Part shown: positions 15,707 to 24,369 of the stretch, one piece after another
Numbering within the stretch: the first letter of the stretch is position 1
Layout: every line of letters starts with the position of its first letter
DNA from: Desulfurivibrionaceae bacterium
GTDB taxonomy: Bacteria > Desulfobacterota > Desulfobulbia > Desulfobulbales > VMSU01
NCBI GenBank assembly: GCA_030145275.1
Contig: JAQYVV010000029.1
Location: 1-35,166, forward strand
Direction of reading: 5' to 3'
DNA length: 35,166 nucleotides
Notes under the pieces: model-generated
What the model was told of the DNA's origin: nothing
What the model saw: only the letters and a program-made list of their open reading frames with translations
Database searches by the model: none
Position numbers and translations under genes: made by a program

Positions 15707-15778
15707 TTGAGAGGGCTTTTCTATAAACACCTTTTGTTTGACATTAACTATTCCCTGGAGGTGTAAGAAAAAAATATC

Positions 15779-15875
15779 GTAACTATTCAGCTGCACCTCA
15801 TCCGGAGTCTGCGCTTACCTGAACAGTTACGCTTGGGAGTTTACCCTTGTTATGCAATTCTCGCTGAATAGTTAC
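15779..15875. mobile_element. IS66-type MITE, copy d, shortest form (TSD AAAATATC)
   Basis: A 97-bp element from GTAACTATTCAG to CTGAATAGTTAC, with perfect 8-bp duplications AAAATATC at 15771-15778 and 15876-15883. It retains the first terminal box, the CGGAGTCTGCGCTTACC module (15803-15819), the internal box CTGAACAGTTAC (15819-15830) and the tail, but lacks the central hairpin of the other copies. The right duplication touches the stop codon of the KamA-like gene. Confidence 0.9.
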
Positions 15876-15882
15876 AAAATAT

Positions 15883-17667
15883 CTAGAAATAATACCAGAT
15901 GGTGTCGTAATCCTGTATGTTGTCCCCGTCTTTTTCAAGTCTATTCAAATAGTCCAGAATTGGCACGTCAATGAATGAGTATGTGTTTGTGTCGTTTGAT
16001 AAGTTTTTTTCCCAAGAGTAGAACTCGTACACTCTAGCACCGTCCGGCAAGATTGCCAGAAGATCTCGATGTTCCCTTGATTTGAGATAATTCTTCCCCA
16101 GCTTAGGTACGTTAAAAACGGCTTCATCTGTTCTTTCCAGACCGGGCAGAAGCCGAGCCTCTTCCTGTTGCTCCTGTATCAGTCTTGAAATGGGGACACG
16201 ATAGGTTACGGTCTCACTCTTTCCCTTTGTGTTGAAGGTGTAATATGGATCAATGCCGATCAGCCGCAGATGTCTGCGCAGGGCTGAGGCCTCAAATCTT
16301 TTTGAAACAAAATAAGTGTATACCAGCTGGTTGTACACAGGTAGTCCCCGAGAACGCAAACGGTCCACGGCCTTGACCATTTCAGGGGTAATTTCATACG
16401 GGTGTTGAATATGGGTGGTAATGGCCACTTCCCGTCTGCCTAACTCACGGAACTGGGCAAGTATATCTGCCAGATCGGCGGTAATGCGCATGGGCATGGT
16501 GACCGGGATGCGGGTGCCAATTCTAATTCTGTCAACGGTGGGAATATCAGCCACTTTTGCAAGAATCTCTGAGATGGTGACGTCCCCCATGGCGAGAGGG
16601 TCGCCGCCTGTTATGAGAACCTCGTGTATGGTGGGATGTTCCCTTATCCATTCAATAGCTGCCTCGACTTGCTTCATGCCGGCAAAGGCCTGGGGGGCCA
16701 TGACATCATCAATTTCCCAGTTGCGTTGACAGTAGACGCATATCTGCGGACAGGTATTGAATGGTTTGAATATGCAGATTGCCGGGTATCTCCGGGTAAT
16801 CAGGTCAAAGGGGGATGTGTCTTCCTCTCCCATAAAATCAAAGTTCGAGGACTCCTGGACAGAGTTTACTACTTTGGAGACGTAATCAGTGGGTGGCAGC
16901 ACCTGGGCTCTGATGGCTCTATCTCGTTGGCTGCGGTCGTCATCCATAAGAGAGAGATAATAGGGTGTGATACCAAAGAGGAGCTTATTTTCCTTGGCCA
17001 TTTCGACGGCCTTTTTCTCTTCTCTGCTTATATTGACAAGATCCTGTAGAACTTTAGGATCCTTGATAATGTTTTTTACTTGCCAATGCCAGTTCTGCCA
17101 GTCATCTCGTGAAGCGTTAAGTTTTGTGAGAATTTTGTCGCGCCGCTTTTTTCGCCGGGAAATTGTGCGATTGTCAAGCCCGGTTTTAAACTGATTTATT
17201 TGCAGATCAACCTCTGAGCGGATACTGTCAAGCTGTTGGGAACGATGAATTGCTGCCGCTCTCCCCATCTCATTTAGAGCTGATAGCTGGATGTCGTCAA
17301 ATGCTTTTCGGGACCCTTGGCCTTGGATACCTAAAAGAAGATGGTACAAGTCTGCATAAAAGGCGGGGGACAAATCCGGGCGCGGGTTTCCCCAGGCGAT
17401 ATCATAAATTGCCTGGGTCATGGAAAAACCGGCAAGGTTGTCAGACCTTTTTTTTAGCATATTACGAAGAACTTGGGCGGTATCACGAATGCGGGCAAAA
17501 ATAGCGGCATCTTGTTCGTATCTTTCTGATGACTCAAACTCAATGTTGTGTAGATGGGTGGCCAGGTTCTGGCGCATCTGCTCCATGTCTGGGTTCCTTT
17601 TTGCTGCGATAAAAAAACGAGGATTGATCAACTGTACTGCTTGGTAAGTATATTCAGGATTTTCCAT
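15883..17667 (-). CDS. KamA-family radical SAM protein (lysine 2,3-aminomutase homologue)
   Basis: A 594-residue cytoplasmic enzyme. The radical SAM cluster motif is CPQICVYC (C306, C310, C313; CxxxCxxC), and the SAM-binding GGDPL motif is at 354-358. About 290 residues precede the radical SAM core; true lysine 2,3-aminomutases have about 120 there. Where lysine aminomutase has its PLP loop PGGGGK preceded by an Asp that contacts lysine, this protein has FNVPKLGKN (518-526). The glycine-rich loop is missing and Asp is replaced by Asn, so it probably does not use lysine in the same way. This fits the large group annotated only as KamA family radical SAM proteins. It is monocistronic; its upstream neighbour is a divergent PC4-like gene. 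Confidence 0.85.
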   Translation of the reverse strand: MENPEYTYQAVQLINPRFFIAAKRNPDMEQMRQNLATHLHNIEFESSERYEQDAAIFARIRDTAQVLRNMLKKRSDNLAGFSMTQAIYDIAWGNPRPDLSPAFYADLYHLLLGIQGQGSRKAFDDIQLSALNEMGRAAAIHRSQQLDSIRSEVDLQINQFKTGLDNRTISRRKKRRDKILTKLNASRDDWQNWHWQVKNIIKDPKVLQDLVNISREEKKAVEMAKENKLLFGITPYYLSLMDDDRSQRDRAIRAQVLPPTDYVSKVVNSVQESSNFDFMGEEDTSPFDLITRRYPAICIFKPFNTCPQICVYCQRNWEIDDVMAPQAFAGMKQVEAAIEWIREHPTIHEVLITGGDPLAMGDVTISEILAKVADIPTVDRIRIGTRIPVTMPMRITADLADILAQFRELGRREVAITTHIQHPYEITPEMVKAVDRLRSRGLPVYNQLVYTYFVSKRFEASALRRHLRLIGIDPYYTFNTKGKSETVTYRVPISRLIQEQQEEARLLPGLERTDEAVFNVPKLGKNYLKSREHRDLLAILPDGARVYEFYSWEKNLSNDTNTYSFIDVPILDYLNRLEKDGDNIQDYDTIWYYF

Positions 17668-17897
17668 TATTTATGCCCGTCTGTTCTGTAACTAGTGGAT
17701 TATTGTATATGAAGTGAACTGTCTGTATAGAACATAAAAACGTAAAAAATTCAACTTGAGCACCTGAAAGCTGCCCCTTATTGGATACTTTTTGGTATTG
17801 CTTGAGTGTGACTTTTTAACAGAGCAGCAATTATTTATTGACAACAAGTTGGTGATGATGGATTATGGCGCCTCAATAATCGCTATAAAAAAATAGC

Positions 17898-18066
17898 GTA
17901 ACTATTCAGCAGCACCCCATCTTCGCCCAAATGGACCTTCTCGAATAGCACTAGTATGCTACGAAGGCCCATTTGAACGAGGTAAGCGTAGACTCCGATA
18001 TGGGGCACTTCTGAACAGTTACAGTTCCGAGTTTAGGGTCATTTCAAGCCCTGTCTGAATAGTTAC
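17898..18066. mobile_element. IS66-type MITE, copy e (TSD AAAATAGC)
   Basis: A 169-bp element from GTAACTATTCAG to CTGAATAGTTAC, with perfect 8-bp duplications AAAATAGC at 17890-17897 and 18067-18074. ACCCCAT near 17914 pairs with ATGGGG near 18000. The central hairpin has arms CCAAATGGaCCTTC / GAAGGcCCATTTG. The 17-bp module is present in reverse (GGTAAGCGTAGACTCCG, 17981-17997) compared with copies c and d. It ends 30 bp before the PC4-like gene. The rest of the gene-free stretch 17668-18096 is AT-rich, with no other feature that I can name. Confidence 0.92.
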
Positions 18067-18096
18067 AAAATAGCAGTGTTTTATTAGGAGAAAAAA

Positions 18097-18390
18097 ATGG
18101 CATCAGATGTAAATGATTTGACGATTCAGTATGAAGAGGAAGGCATAGTCCTTGTGAAAGAGGTTGATAAGGTTATTCTTTCCAAAGGAGCCTGGTCAAC
18201 GGTATTGTTTCGATTCCAGCAGTGGGATAAAAAAACAGAAGACTATGGTCCCGACAAATATACCATCCGCCGTTATCAGAAAGTGAGCGGGGAGTTTAGG
18301 CCCAAAAGTAAATTCAATATTTCCAGCGCGGCCCAGGCCGAAAAAATAGTTGAGGCTCTACAGGGCTGGATTAAGGATATTGAAAGTTGA
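18097..18390 (+). CDS. Small PC4-like (transcription coactivator-fold) protein
   Basis: A 97-residue cytoplasmic protein. The C-terminal half, with KYTIRRYQK, GEFRPKSKFNIS and QAEKIVEALQGWI, follows the beta-strand/charged turn/helix order of PC4-like single-stranded nucleic-acid-binding proteins. The N-terminal part (VLSKGAWSTVLFRFQQWDKK-like strands) would supply the remaining sheet. I am not certain of the family, and the alternative is a conserved protein of unknown function. TTAGGAG lies 8 bp before the ATG. No operon partner follows on this strand. A MITE lies immediately upstream, so its promoter region has been altered or is carried by the element. Confidence 0.6.
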   Translation: MASDVNDLTIQYEEEGIVLVKEVDKVILSKGAWSTVLFRFQQWDKKTEDYGPDKYTIRRYQKVSGEFRPKSKFNISSAAQAEKIVEALQGWIKDIES

Positions 18391-18533
18391 GCCTAGACTT
18401 CGAGCTGTGGGGTATAAAAAAATAGATTTATATTACTCCCGTTGTGTCGCCACGCACCAGCAGCACTGTTGGCTAATACAATAATTTCTAAAGTCTGAAA
18501 TGATTGTTATGCTAAACCAGTGGGGCAAGAGGG

Positions 18534-20156
18534 CTAGCGCAAGATGATCTTCTTGTCTTGCTGGGTGATGATCTCGTCTAAGTTATACCATACTTTTTCA
18601 AAGGTTGAAGGCTTGAACCTCTTGTGCTCTGTGAATTTCCCCTTGTTGTAAGAGTATAACTTTTTTTCTCTCAGCAGTTTTTTAAGGACCTCGATTCCTG
18701 AAAAACTCCGATCCTCTTTTCTTTCCTGCCGAAAGATTTCTTTAAGTTGTATTTCCTCTCCTTCAACTTGGATTCCCTTTAAAAAATTTATGATCCTCGC
18801 CGTGGTGAAGACGGTGAAAAGATCGTCTCGGTCGCACCCTTGGTTCGGGTAGGCCATTGCGGTGGAACGGGACTTGAAAATATCGCTTGCTTTCATCTCA
18901 GGAAACAAGGCTGCGATCTCTGTTTTTGGGGTCAGGTAAAATATTGAAACGCCTATCAGCACAGGAAGGCGGGCCAAAAAAGACATGCTCTTTGCTATGC
19001 TGAACAGGCTCTCGTTGGGCAGGCCGATGATTTGGTGTACTTCAAGTTCAAAGCCAAGAGAAAAGGCGCTTTGCACAACCTCTACCAACTTATCTGCCTG
19101 GTGAGGCCGGCCCAGAGCCTTTAGAACTTTTTGCTCGGAGCTGACCAATGCAAGGTTAAGCCGAGAAAAGCCTGCTTCTTTCATCTGAGTTAATATCTCA
19201 AAATCAAGATTCTTATAGGATATTCCGTTCATGGCAAGCAGGGTTATGTCTCTGCCCTTGAATCTCTCTCTGATTCGTTCACATAATTCTACAATGTGCT
19301 CTCTGTCCAGGGTGAGATTGTCATCCTCAAAATCAAAGACACGCACCCCATCCAGGTAGCGTAATTCCATTTCAGTGACAATCTTTTCAGGGCGTCTTCT
19401 GCGGTAAGTGCGGCCGAAAATTTGGTGCACCGAACAAAAAGAGCAGTGATGCGGGCAGCCTCTTGAACTTTGGATAAATGCCAGGGGCTTATTCTGGTAG
19501 AGATATTTTTCTTTCGATAGATCGGAGAAATCTGGGCAGGGAAGGCTGTCGAAAGGGTAATTTTTGCCAATGGGGTTGAGGTGCATCCGGCCTTCCTGCT
19601 TGTAGCCAAGGCCTGCAATTGTTCTTAAAGGACTGCCGGAAATGAGGGCCTGGACCATTTCAACCAGGGGTTTCTCCCCTTCACCACTGATAACATAGTC
19701 AACGGAGGAGTCGTTGAGCATCAGCTCAGGAGAGCAGGTGGCTTGCCCGCCTCCGATAACTATTTTTGTGGGCCACTTTTTTTTGATTGCTGCGGCACAG
19801 TGCAGCACTTCTCTGTAATAGGGCGCAAAGAGAGATGAAATGCCAACCAGATCCGGTTTTTCTTTTTTGACTTCCCTGGCTATTTCTGCAAATGAGAGAC
19901 CGAAATGATAATATTGGTGAAAGGATGAAAACGGTGTGCTGTTTGGGCTTGAATAATACTCTTTCAGATAGTGTAATTCTTTGGGAATGGCAATTGTCTG
20001 CCTACCGTAGCCATGATGGAAATCTCTGATGCTGACTTTAACAGTGGGGCAATGCAATGACAGAGCTGCTTGTAGGAAACAAAGCCCCAAGGGCTGCAGC
20101 CTTATGTCAGTATCATAGAAGTCCTGGACGGGTGGTTGGATGAGGAGGACTTTCAT
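18534..20156 (-). CDS. B12-binding-domain radical SAM protein
   Basis: A 540-residue enzyme. The N-terminal domain (about 1-190) has the Rossmann-like cobalamin-binding fold: MKVLLIQPPV, PDLVGISSLF near 101-110 and KIVIGGGQATCSP near 131-143. The radical SAM core carries SRGCPHHCSFCSVH with C234, C238 and C241. The DxHxxG motif of base-off B12 enzymes is not obvious, so B12 may not be bound. Such proteins include methyltransferases and ring-forming enzymes; the substrate here is unknown. The ATG at 20156 is only 13 bp from a MITE (20170-20317), and only AAGAGA stands as a weak ribosome-binding site, so the insertion has displaced most of the leader. Confidence 0.85.
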   Translation of the reverse strand: MKVLLIQPPVQDFYDTDIRLQPLGLCFLQAALSLHCPTVKVSIRDFHHGYGRQTIAIPKELHYLKEYYSSPNSTPFSSFHQYYHFGLSFAEIAREVKKEKPDLVGISSLFAPYYREVLHCAAAIKKKWPTKIVIGGGQATCSPELMLNDSSVDYVISGEGEKPLVEMVQALISGSPLRTIAGLGYKQEGRMHLNPIGKNYPFDSLPCPDFSDLSKEKYLYQNKPLAFIQSSRGCPHHCSFCSVHQIFGRTYRRRRPEKIVTEMELRYLDGVRVFDFEDDNLTLDREHIVELCERIRERFKGRDITLLAMNGISYKNLDFEILTQMKEAGFSRLNLALVSSEQKVLKALGRPHQADKLVEVVQSAFSLGFELEVHQIIGLPNESLFSIAKSMSFLARLPVLIGVSIFYLTPKTEIAALFPEMKASDIFKSRSTAMAYPNQGCDRDDLFTVFTTARIINFLKGIQVEGEEIQLKEIFRQERKEDRSFSGIEVLKKLLREKKLYSYNKGKFTEHKRFKPSTFEKVWYNLDEIITQQDKKIILR

Positions 20157-20169
20157 AGTCTCTTATGTC

Positions 20170-20317
20170 GTAAATATTCGGCATCACTTCCCAGGAAGGT
20201 GAGCTGTCTCACGTAGCCAACTACGCTGCGCCAGCCAGCTCACCTCCCTGAAAAGTGATGCCAAACATTTACGGATTGGCTGGTTGTTTAAACTTTTCAG
20301 ACAAGTCGAATATTTAC
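20170..20317. mobile_element. IS66-type MITE, copy f (TSD CTTATGTC)
   Basis: A 148-bp element from GTAAATATTCGG to GTCGAATATTTAC, with perfect 8-bp duplications CTTATGTC at 20162-20169 and 20318-20325. GGCATCACTT pairs with AAGTGATGCC, GAAGGTGAGCTG pairs with CAGCTCACCTCC, and an inner GTAG-ccaa-CTAC stem caps the hairpin. An internal box (CATTTACGG) precedes a tail of about 45 bp. It is of the same subtype as copy a at 2826. It ends 17 bp from the stop of the M48 protease gene and separates that gene from the radical SAM gene. Confidence 0.92.
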
Positions 20318-20333
20318 CTTATGTCTAATAAAA

Positions 20334-21650
20334 CTACTTTCCTTCTATATATTTCCATTCAACCAGCTTTTGGTGGGCGTATTGGGCTTGTTCTCCCTGA
20401 TTTACGGCCTGGATGAAGGCGTAGTAGTTACTGGCCGCTTCTTGCCGACGCTGCATACCTTCAAGGGCAAGGCCCTTAAAGAAAAGGAGATTAGGGTTAC
20501 CCGGCAACAGTCTGTCGTATGCTTCAAAATCGGCAAGGGCTGTCTGGTTTTGCTTGTTTTTGAGCAGGGCAAGGCCGCCAATCAAATGAGCTTGGGCCTC
20601 ATTGGGGTAAGCTTGTTTTGCTCTGGCCGCATATTTACTGGCTTGTTTATTTTTATTCTGGACAAGTTGGCATTTTGCCATAATGGCAAGGCCGGCGTAG
20701 TCGTTTGGTGAGTTTTTGAGTGCCGCTTGCAGCAACTCCTCAGCCTGTTGGTATTGTTTTTTCGCCAGGGCCTCTTCGCCTTTTTGAATAAGTTGGATTG
20801 TTTTCCTCTGGGAGCGCAGTGAGGCCGTGTTGTCCATGTAGCGTTCTCTGAAAATAGGAAACTGGCTGGCGTGTCGGTACTTTGAATCTGCCTGACGGCG
20901 CGCAGATTCAAGGCGATCCTGGCTCATGGGGTGGGTGCTGAACATAAGCTCAATGGCACTGGGGTCGTGTTTTGAAAGCTGAGTCAGCATGGTCATAAGA
21001 GCAGTTGAACCACTTGGGTTGTACCCGCCTTTGACCATATATTCCATGGCAAGAGAGTCTGCCTGCCTTTCATGGGCGCGACTGTAGGAGGCAAGCAAGG
21101 CTCCTGCGCCAATACTGCCAAGAAGAGATGATGCCTTGCCGTAGCCGCTCCCTACCGTATTTGCGTAGGCTGAAATGCCCCCTATCAGGCCTTGGACAAG
21201 AGAGCCTTTCGACATCTGCTGGGCAGTGTGTCTGGCATTGACATGGCCAAGCTCATGGCCTAGTAATGCCGCCAGCTCTGCCTCATTTCCCAGTTCAAGC
21301 AGAATTCCTCTGGTTACGGCAATGGTTCCGCCGGGAAAAGCGTAGGCATTGACATATGATGCGTTGACGCATTGAAAGGAGTAGGGCAAGGATGGTCTGT
21401 GGCTTAGTCTGGCTAATTTATGACCGGTATGATTCAGATAACTGTTGAGATTGGTATCTTTGAGGATCCCGTAATCACTGGATAGCTGATAGGGGGAGTT
21501 TTTTTTATCAAGAGCCAGCTCCTGGTTTTCCGAAACCAGCATGAACTGCGATCTGCCACTGACAGGATTTGCCGCACAACCGGTCATGAGGGTGAGGGAG
21601 GAAAGTGCGGTTAGATGAAGGAAATCACGTCTGCTTAGTTTTTTCGTCAT
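20334..21650 (-). CDS. M48-family zinc metalloprotease with C-terminal TPRs (BepA-like lipoprotein)
   Basis: A 438-residue exported protease. The N-terminus has both a twin-arginine-like pattern (SRRDFLHLTALSSLTLMTG) and a lipobox ending at C25, so it is probably a Tat lipoprotein. The zinc site is HELGH at 132-136, with the third ligand in RAHERQADSLAMEYM near 200. Residues about 290-430 are tetratricopeptide repeats (QYQQAEELLQAALKNSPNDY). This layout matches BepA/YfgC, a periplasmic protease-chaperone for outer-membrane assembly. It lies between prfC upstream and the radical SAM gene downstream, all on the minus strand; a repeat-rich stretch at about 21660-21745 separates it from prfC. Confidence 0.9.
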   Translation of the reverse strand: MTKKLSRRDFLHLTALSSLTLMTGCAANPVSGRSQFMLVSENQELALDKKNSPYQLSSDYGILKDTNLNSYLNHTGHKLARLSHRPSLPYSFQCVNASYVNAYAFPGGTIAVTRGILLELGNEAELAALLGHELGHVNARHTAQQMSKGSLVQGLIGGISAYANTVGSGYGKASSLLGSIGAGALLASYSRAHERQADSLAMEYMVKGGYNPSGSTALMTMLTQLSKHDPSAIELMFSTHPMSQDRLESARRQADSKYRHASQFPIFRERYMDNTASLRSQRKTIQLIQKGEEALAKKQYQQAEELLQAALKNSPNDYAGLAIMAKCQLVQNKNKQASKYAARAKQAYPNEAQAHLIGGLALLKNKQNQTALADFEAYDRLLPGNPNLLFFKGLALEGMQRRQEAASNYYAFIQAVNQGEQAQYAHQKLVEWKYIEGK

Positions 21651-21662
21651 GATTTATATGTA

Positions 21663-21745
21663 GAAGATGCAAGATGCAAGATGAAAGTTGAAAGGACTTG
21701 GCGTCACATTTTTTTTCTTTCAACTAGCATCTTTCAACTTTCAAC
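21663..21745. repeat. Short direct and inverted repeats between prfC and the M48 gene
   Basis: AAGATGC occurs twice in tandem, then AAGATGA (about 21664-21684). AAAGTTGAAAG at 21684-21694 is the reverse complement of CTTTCAACTTT at 21731-21741, with another CTTTCAACT at 21717-21725. A run of eight T on the plus strand lies between. On the minus strand this can fold after the prfC stop and may act as a terminator, though the loop is large and the T run is in the wrong place for a standard one. Confidence 0.45.
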
Positions 21746-21754
21746 TATCAGTCC

Positions 21755-23341
21755 TTAAATATGTTCCCTGGTTTTGGTGAAAATTATTTTAGGCCATTGT
21801 TCCTGCACATAATTGAGATGCCATTGGCTTTGGGCCAGGTAGGTCAGGCAGTTTTCTGCGTCAAAATAGATACTGGCTTGGTTGCGTTGAGTAAATTTGT
21901 CCAGTTCTTTACGGTCTTCACAACTGACCCAGCGGGCATCAGCTAGTTCCACTGCTTCATAGATAGCATCCACCTTGTATTCATTTTTCAGGCGGGCCAT
22001 GGTTACTTCAAATTGCAACTCGCCAACCGCTCCAAGTATGAAACTGCTGCCAAGATGTGGGCGAAAAACCTGAACTGCTCCCTCTTCGGCTAACTGGATA
22101 AGACCTTTTTGCAGCTGTTTCAGTTTAAGAGGGTTTTTCAGGATTACACGCCTGAAAAGTTCCGGGGCAAAATTTGGTATTCCAGTGAATTTTAAGGGTT
22201 CTTTTGTGGAAAAAGTGTCCCCAATCTTGATGGTGCCGTGATTATGAAGACCAATGATGTCACCGGGATAGGCCTCTTCAATGTTGGCTCTTCCTTGGGC
22301 CATGAAAATTGTGGCATTGGCAAGGGTTATGTCTTTACCCAGTCTGTGATGCGCAACTTTCATGCCTCTGGTGAATTTGCCGGAGCATATTCTTAAAAAG
22401 GCAATTCGGTCCCGGTGGGCCGGATTCATATTTGCCTGTATCTTGAAAACAAAACCGGAAAAAGGTTCTTCGTAAGGCGACACTTCTCTTGTGGCTGTCG
22501 GACGAGGGCCTGGACATGGAGCTTTCTCCACAAAGGCATCAAGAAGCTCTTGAACGCCAAAATTATTTACAGCACTTCCAAAGAAAACGGGGCTTTGGCC
22601 GCCGTTTAAATAATGCTCTGCTTCAAAAGGGCTTGCTGCACCCTCTAGTAACTCAATGTCTTCCCGTAATTCATCTGCCTGACTACCAAGCAGTTCATCA
22701 ACCCTTGGATCAGAAAGATCGTCGATGGTGATGCCTTGCCGGTTTGCAGTCTCTTGACTGGCGGTAAAAAGGTGCAGTTGTTTTTTGTACAGGTTGTATA
22801 CCCCTTTAAATGTTTTTCCCATGCCAATGGGCCAGGAAAAGGGGGTGCACTCTATTTGTAGTTTGTCTTCTATGTCACTGATAACGTCTAGCGGTGACAT
22901 GCCGTCTCTGTCGAGCTTATTGATAAAGGTGATAATGGGGGTGTTGCGCATTCTGCACACCTCCATAAGCCTTTTCGTCTGGGCTTCAACCCCTTTACTG
23001 TGGTCGATAACCATCAGGGCAGAATCGACTGCGGTAAGCACCCGGTAGGTATCTTCCGAAAAGTCCTGGTGGCCAGGGGTGTCGAGAAGATTGATCTCAT
23101 AATCCCGGTAGGAAAATTTCATAACGGATGTGGTAACTGAAATTCCGCGTTCTTGTTCAACTGCCATCCAGTCTGAGGTTGCCTTTCTGGATGCTTTGCG
23201 TGATTTTACTGCTCCCGCTAGCTGGATTGCACCACCAAAGAGCAGCAGCTTTTCAGTCAGTGTAGTTTTGCCAGCATCAGGATGGCTAATTATGCCAAAG
23301 GTGCGGCATCGGTCAATTTTGTTTTTATTTTGTTTGTCCAT
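21755..23341 (-). CDS. prfC: Peptide chain release factor 3 (RF3)
   Basis: RF3 is the translational GTPase that recycles RF1 and RF2 from the ribosome. The protein has 528 residues, the standard length. The P-loop is SHPDAGKTT (19-27), switch I has [11 protein letters not shown] near 66-76, G3 is [16 protein letters not shown] near 87-102, and G4 is FINKLDRDG near 140-148. C-terminal RF3 domain blocks such as [15 protein letters not shown] and [13 protein letters not shown] are present. ATG at 23341. It is preceded on the same strand by a hairpin (23375-23410) that may end the upstream lipoprotein transcript. Family identity is very secure. Confidence 0.97.
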   Translation of the reverse strand: MDKQNKNKIDRCRTFGIISHPDAGKTTLTEKLLLFGGAIQLAGAVKSRKASRKATSDWMAVEQERGISVTTSVMKFSYRDYEINLLDTPGHQDFSEDTYRVLTAVDSALMVIDHSKGVEAQTKRLMEVCRMRNTPIITFINKLDRDGMSPLDVISDIEDKLQIECTPFSWPIGMGKTFKGVYNLYKKQLHLFTASQETANRQGITIDDLSDPRVDELLGSQADELREDIELLEGAASPFEAEHYLNGGQSPVFFGSAVNNFGVQELLDAFVEKAPCPGPRPTATREVSPYEEPFSGFVFKIQANMNPAHRDRIAFLRICSGKFTRGMKVAHHRLGKDITLANATIFMAQGRANIEEAYPGDIIGLHNHGTIKIGDTFSTKEPLKFTGIPNFAPELFRRVILKNPLKLKQLQKGLIQLAEEGAVQVFRPHLGSSFILGAVGELQFEVTMARLKNEYKVDAIYEAVELADARWVSCEDRKELDKFTQRNQASIYFDAENCLTYLAQSQWHLNYVQEQWPKIIFTKTREHI

Positions 23342-23374
23342 AGTAGGCTAGGTTTATTGGCGTAAAAATGAACA

Positions 23375-23410
23375 AAGGGACAAAAGTGTTTTTATACACC
23401 TATGTCCCTT
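23375..23410 (-). terminator. Probable intrinsic terminator upstream of prfC
   Basis: AAGGGACA (23375-23382) and TGTCCCTT (23403-23410) form a stem, with an inner GTGT/ACAC pairing (23386-23389 with 23396-23399). On the minus strand the stem is followed by TTGTTCATTTTTAC. It probably terminates the transcript of the lipoprotein gene at 23629-24222. The remaining interval 23411-23628 shows nothing else. Confidence 0.6.
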
Positions 23411-23628
23411 GTGATAATTTTTACTGGGTTCAATCAGTTGGGCTGAAATATTGTTATAAAGGTACATTCTTATAACTGAAATACGCTTGAGTGTCAATTC
23501 GCGAACAAAAGTTTAGACCAGAAAGCGGGATGTTACAGGGCAGTCACAGCGTTTGGCTAAATGGAAAAGAGTAACTTTCTGGGGGGATTTGGGATCATCA
23601 TATTTGAAAAAATACGGCAATTACTTTT

Positions 23629-24222
23629 TTATAGGGTGCCTAACACAGCGGCATCTGTGGCTAATCCTGCCGGTTCCTGCAAAGGGCCCAGAGGATTTTT
23701 TCTGTAGAGATATTCATCCACTTTTGGCTGGCCACTCCATATCTTATATACCACAAGATCATTACTGAGGACGATGAGGGCCCAGAAATTCCAGCCATAT
23801 TTATGGGATTTTCTTTTGAAGTGGAAAAGGTCTAAGAAAACATTGCCATATCTTTTGTTCTTGAGTTTATGCAGGTTTATTTCATAAGCTTGGCAGGTGT
23901 CTTTTGTATCAAGGCATTGCTGGATGCCCTGGTCCATATCCGCCTTGGTTATTGAAGCGTTTGGCATAAAACGCTTAATAATATCTAAATAACTCAATAT
24001 CTTGATGTTCGGGGTCACAAAGGGGGCAAGGCCCAATTTTGCAAGTTCGTCTGAGGTCGTGTTGTGTGGCGTGACCTTATCAAAGGCCAACTTTGCCTGC
24101 TCAAAGCTCCCCCATGATGATTCCACGCTGCTACGACTCTCAGGCAACATTGCTGAACAGCCACAGCATAGAAAAATAAAACAGATGCTGGATAAAGCGA
24201 ATAGGAAGTGTTGCCGAGCCAT
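23629..24222 (-). CDS. Lipoprotein of unknown function
   Basis: A 197-residue secreted protein whose N-terminal hydrophobic stretch ends in CCGC, so lipidation at C22 is likely although the box is atypical. The mature part begins with a serine-rich linker and a helical segment WGSFEQAKLAFDKVTP. LGLAPFVTPNIKILSYLDIIKRFMP (given in part by LAPFVTPNIKILSYLD) and CLDTKDTCQAYEINLHK follow. The two cysteines in CLDTKDTC could form a disulfide in the periplasm. The last third (GNVFLDLFHFKRKSHKYGWNF) resembles the strand pattern of SmpA/BamE-like lipoproteins, but I cannot assign it firmly. AGGAG lies 11 bp before the ATG. It is probably transcribed alone. Confidence 0.7.
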   Translation of the reverse strand: MARQHFLFALSSICFIFLCCGCSAMLPESRSSVESSWGSFEQAKLAFDKVTPHNTTSDELAKLGLAPFVTPNIKILSYLDIIKRFMPNASITKADMDQGIQQCLDTKDTCQAYEINLHKLKNKRYGNVFLDLFHFKRKSHKYGWNFWALIVLSNDLVVYKIWSGQPKVDEYLYRKNPLGPLQEPAGLATDAAVLGTL

Positions 24223-24369
24223 TGGCGTATCTTCTCCTGTGAATAGTTTGAAATTTTCAAATAAAATCTGCTAGTAGATATAAGTATAGCAAAAAAAAAG
24301 ATCCACTGCAAAAAACTATGGGGAAGGCTGAAAAGGCTGTCCTGCTTTTTCTACAAGCGTAGATCTGTT

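Noticed and set aside
17898..18066. The MITEs as integron attC sites
   Set aside because: They lack the 7-bp R and L core sites, lie in both orientations between unrelated chromosomal genes, and have 8-bp target duplications, which attC recombination does not make.
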